NCBI GenBank assembly: GCA_002408385.1
Contig: DHSB01000117.1
Span: forward strand, 7,743 to 36,106
Direction of reading: 5' to 3'
Length of the DNA: 28,364 bases
From: Myxococcales bacterium UBA5297
Lineage (GTDB): Bacteria; Myxococcota; Myxococcia; Myxococcales; UBA5297
Each line of letters starts with the position of its first letter. Position 1 is the stretch's first letter. Below the pieces are notes generated by a model. The model searched no databases, was not told where the DNA came from, and saw only the letters and a list, made by a program, of their open reading frames with translations. The translations under genes and the position numbers were made by a program. Positions 26,501 to 28,364 of this stretch are shown in pieces.

Positions 26501-27493
26501 CTCGAAAACCCCGGGATTTCTCGGGGTTTTCTTTTTGGATCGTTCCCCTTGGTCCCCGGAAATCCCGCCCGGGCTGCTGGTCTTTGTCACACCGGTGTCA
26601 CAGTCGGCACACGGCGCGAGCGAGGGTAGGGCGGCCGCCGCGCCCCGCATCGCCTCGGGGTTCAGCCGGGCGTAGACGCGCACGACCATCTCGAGCGACT
26701 GGTGGCCCAGCCAGTCAGCGATGACCTTTGGCGGGATCCCCTGTTGGACCATCCAGGAGGCGGTCGTGCGCCGCACGTCGTTGGGGCTCAGGCCGGGGAT
26801 GCCGATGCGGGCTGCCGCTCGCTTGAGGTCGCGCTCGGCCTTCAGCCAGGTGCCAACGATTGGCCCGCGGGCGGGTGCCTCAGGCGTCTGCGCCGAGGGG
26901 CGCAGTGGGGCGAGCACGGCGGCGAGCTCGGGATTACGCGGTCGGCGCTCTCGGTCTTGGTGCCGGACGTGAACCAGCCGGAGCTCCCAGTCGATGTCCG
27001 ACCAGTCGAGCGCGTTCACCTCGGCGGCGCGGGCGCCGGTGTTGAGCGCGACCTGCAGCCAGCGCTGCCGGTGCAGTCGCAGGATCGGCCGCTCGAGGGC
27101 CGGGCCGCGTGGGCGCTTCTGGAGGTAGGTCGCGTTGAGAAGCCGACGCGCCTCATCGTGCGTCTGCCAGCGCCGGCGGGGCTTGTAGTTCACCCGGCGC
27201 TGGTGGCGGTGCGGGATGCACCGGTTCGGCGGCGAGATGGGCCCCGGCCCGAGCGTAGGCAAGCAGGCGAGATCAGGTGAGTCGGTTGGGCGGCGTGCGA
27301 ATGCAGCCGGCGCAAGGCGTAGGCGAGTTCGCCTCGTGCAAGCCGGGAGGGGCCAGAATCGCTGATCGGCTCGCCCCGGCACTGGGGTGATGCTGGTGCG
27401 GAGGCGGCTTGGCGGACGCACGGAGTAGAGGCGACCGAAGGGGAGCCGGAGCGCAGTGCGTCCGCCAAGGCGAGCGGAGCCGCTGCTGCCCAC
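26438..27493 (-). CDS. tyrosine recombinase/integrase (probably N-terminally truncated)
   Basis: The frame gives up to 351 residues, but the true start is uncertain: only residues from about 85 onward look like an integrase, and a GTG at 27193 would give 251 residues. The catalytic domain is clear: first Arg in NTGARAAEV (R155), NDVRRTTASW (N238, R241), DWLGHQSLEMV (H264) and RVYARLNPE (nucleophile Y274). Asn replaces the usual His of the HxxR box, a variant I recall from related integrases, so activity may remain. The normal N-terminal core-binding domain is not recognisable. The last ~20 residues (332-351) come from tRNA-Arg read in antisense, and the frame stops inside the tRNA. This is typical of integrases abutting their own attachment site. 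The associated island would extend rightwards past the window. Confidence 0.7.
   Translation of the reverse strand: MGSSGSARLGGRTALRLPFGRLYSVRPPSRLRTSITPVPGRADQRFWPLPACTRRTRLRLAPAAFARRPTDSPDLACLPTLGPGPISPPNRCIPHRHQRRVNYKPRRRWQTHDEARRLLNATYLQKRPRGPALERPILRLHRQRWLQVALNTGARAAEVNALDWSDIDWELRLVHVRHQDRERRPRNPELAAVLAPLRPSAQTPEAPARGPIVGTWLKAERDLKRAAARIGIPGLSPNDVRRTTASWMVQQGIPPKVIADWLGHQSLEMVVRVYARLNPEAMRGAAAALPSLAPCADCDTGVTKTSSPGGISGDQGERSKKKTPRNPGVFERSCRDSNAGPLASEANALSN
26504..26537 (+). terminator. intrinsic terminator of tRNA-Arg
   Basis: A perfect 10-bp stem, GAAAACCCCG (26504-26513) with CGGGGTTTTC (26522-26531), has an 8-nt loop and is followed by a T-run (TTTTT). It begins four bases after the tRNA. 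The antisense recombinase frame passes through it, giving the sequence KKKTPRNPGVFE in that translation. Confidence 0.9.
27408..27469. repeat. perfect 14-bp inverted repeat
   Basis: CTTGGCGGACGCAC (27408-27421) and GTGCGTCCGCCAAG (27456-27469) are exact inverted copies with 34 bp between. It lies at the junction between the integrase frame and the transposase remnant, so it could be a transposon end, a recombinase site or a transcript hairpin. Confidence 0.65.
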
Positions 27494-27870
27494 CCAGCGA
27501 AGAGCTGCGGCTGCGCTTCACGCAGTAGGCCAAGCGCAGGCAGTGCAAGAGCGACGGGACGGTCTCGCTGCTCGGCGTGCGCTTCGAGCTGCCCTCGCGT
27601 TTGCGGCACCTGGACGAGATCGCCCCGCGCTACGCCGACTGGGACCTCTCGCACGTCTGGCTTTGGGACGAACGCCAACACAAGCCGCTCGCGCGCATCT
27701 TCCCGCTCGACAAGCGCAAGAACGCCGACGGCCAGCGCCGGGTGCGCGAGCTGCCGGGGGAGGAGTCGGAGCAGATTGCGCCGCAGGCCGGGCTGCCGCC
27801 GCTGCTGCAGCGGTGCATCGACCGCTATCGGGCCACCGGGTTGCCACCGGCCTACATTCCGCTTCCGATG
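27487..27870 (+). pseudogene. remnant of a DDE-type transposase, C-terminal part
   Basis: The translation contains the C-terminal signature of IS481/Mu-like integrase-core transposases as I remember it: PSEELRLRF, then KSDGTVSLLGVRFELPSR, then YADWDLSHVWLWDE and ARIFPLDKRKNADGQRRV, ending near ATGLPPAYIP. A TAG stop at 27526-27528 interrupts the frame early on, and no catalytic DDE region precedes it, so the gene is both truncated and interrupted. An open frame from 27577 to 28071 runs past the conserved end into unrelated sequence. It shows that this accessory zone has been hit by transposition as well as site-specific integration. Confidence 0.6.
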
Positions 27871-27924
27871 AGGGGTCAGGGCGATCTTGCGGATCGGACT
27901 ACGAGAGGGAGGGCAGGGACGGTT

Positions 27925-27976
27925 GAGCGGGCGGGGCCGTGGATGGCAAGCGTCGAATCGACGGCACCGCCCGCTC
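27925..27976. repeat. long, nearly perfect hairpin-forming inverted repeat
   Basis: GAGCGGGCGGGGCCGT (27925-27940) and ACGGCACCGCCCGCTC (27961-27976) match as inverted copies at 15 of 16 bases around a 20-nt loop. No T-run follows on either strand, so it is not a standard terminator. It lies about 55 bp beyond the conserved end of the transposase remnant and may be a mobile-element end or a structured RNA. Confidence 0.6.
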
Positions 27977-28364
27977 TCCGGCTCAAGCGGCTCCCGGCCA
28001 ACGTGGGGATAGCGCGAGTCCAGATCGCCATCGGTCTCGGCCCGCGGCCGGTGACAGCCCCGCCCGACTAGCGCGGGGATTTACTTTGCTCGTCGTCGAC
28101 GGTTCCGGCCTGCTCGCCTTTCCCCTCCAGACACGTAGGAGTCGGGGACAGCGCGGCCCGGCGAGCCCCACCTTCACGGCAGGCGGCCGCGCGGGGCCCC
28201 GGGGAGCGCTCGCGGCGTCCGGGGCCCCAGAGTTCATTCCGCGCAATGAGCGGGAACCCGCAAGTGCTCGAATTCACTGGCGAGGCGTCAGGGGGCTTCG
28301 TCCGAATCAGATTTGGGAGGCGAATCCGCGAATCCCTCGACTCCGCGGCTCCCTTCGGTCGCCT
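27977..28364. other. right edge of the window without a recognisable gene
   Basis: No convincing coding frame is seen on either strand; short minus-strand frames here lack motifs and ribosome sites. The last 24 bases, read in reverse complement, repeat the start of 27429-27451 (AGGCGACCGAAGGG exact, then AGCCG after a one-base shift), so the same motif flanks this segment in opposite orientations. Confidence 0.45.

Noticed and set aside
26172..26675. Plus-strand frame crossing the att copy, tRNA-Arg and terminator
   Set aside because: It reads straight through a tRNA gene and an intrinsic terminator, so it is a chance frame.
27925..27976. Hairpin as an ordinary intrinsic terminator
   Set aside because: There is no T-run on either side and no convincing gene ends immediately before it.

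Overview
The window is high-GC DNA with strong C/G preference at third codon positions. It carries a homologue set of the myxobacterial Glt (adventurous gliding / focal adhesion) machinery, cysteine-rich secreted lipoproteins and a protein resembling the TIGR04552 family. Together these point to a member of the Myxococcota (Deltaproteobacteria in the older sense). The genus cannot be fixed from the sequence alone.

Region 1 (1-16.5 kb) is a co-directional Glt-type cluster. It holds the 3' end of a GltG/PglI-like protein (glycine-rich linker plus TonB-like C-terminal domain), a small outer-membrane beta-barrel, a 12.4-kb gene for a TPR-type giant protein (GltI/AgmK-like, about 4,120 residues), and a GltJ/AgmX-like inner-membrane protein with zinc ribbon, GYF domain, one membrane helix, a long charged/proline-rich periplasmic arm and a TonB-like end. 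In Myxococcus these parts form an envelope-spanning complex that links cytoplasmic motor and polarity proteins to the outer membrane. Candidate promoters lie ahead of the giant gene and ahead of gltJ, so the cluster is probably not one single operon.

Region 2 (16.5-21.6 kb) holds ordinary chromosomal genes. They are a secreted protein of unknown function, a cysteine-rich lipoprotein with its own promoter and a textbook terminator, a 393-residue protein that reads like a divergent RelA/SpoT nucleotidyltransferase, a 62-residue zinc-ribbon protein just downstream of it, and a small histidine-rich lipoprotein on the minus strand.

Region 3 (21.7-23.8 kb) has ffh (SRP54, minus strand) and a tRNA-Leu(TAA) with its own promoter.

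Region 4 (23.7-28.4 kb) is accessory DNA. The 3' half of tRNA-Leu is repeated 2.5 kb downstream (46 of 48 bases), bracketing a small island whose one convincing gene encodes a HEAT plus ankyrin-repeat protein with an unrecognised C-terminal half. Immediately beyond are tRNA-Arg(CCG), a terminator, and a tyrosine recombinase whose frame runs into the tRNA, followed by a decayed DDE transposase remnant and several inverted repeats. Two tRNA genes about 2.7 kb apart have therefore both served as integration sites.

The most interesting items are the tRNA-Leu mini-island with its HEAT/ankyrin cargo, the RelA/SpoT-like protein with altered motifs, and the compact Glt cluster.
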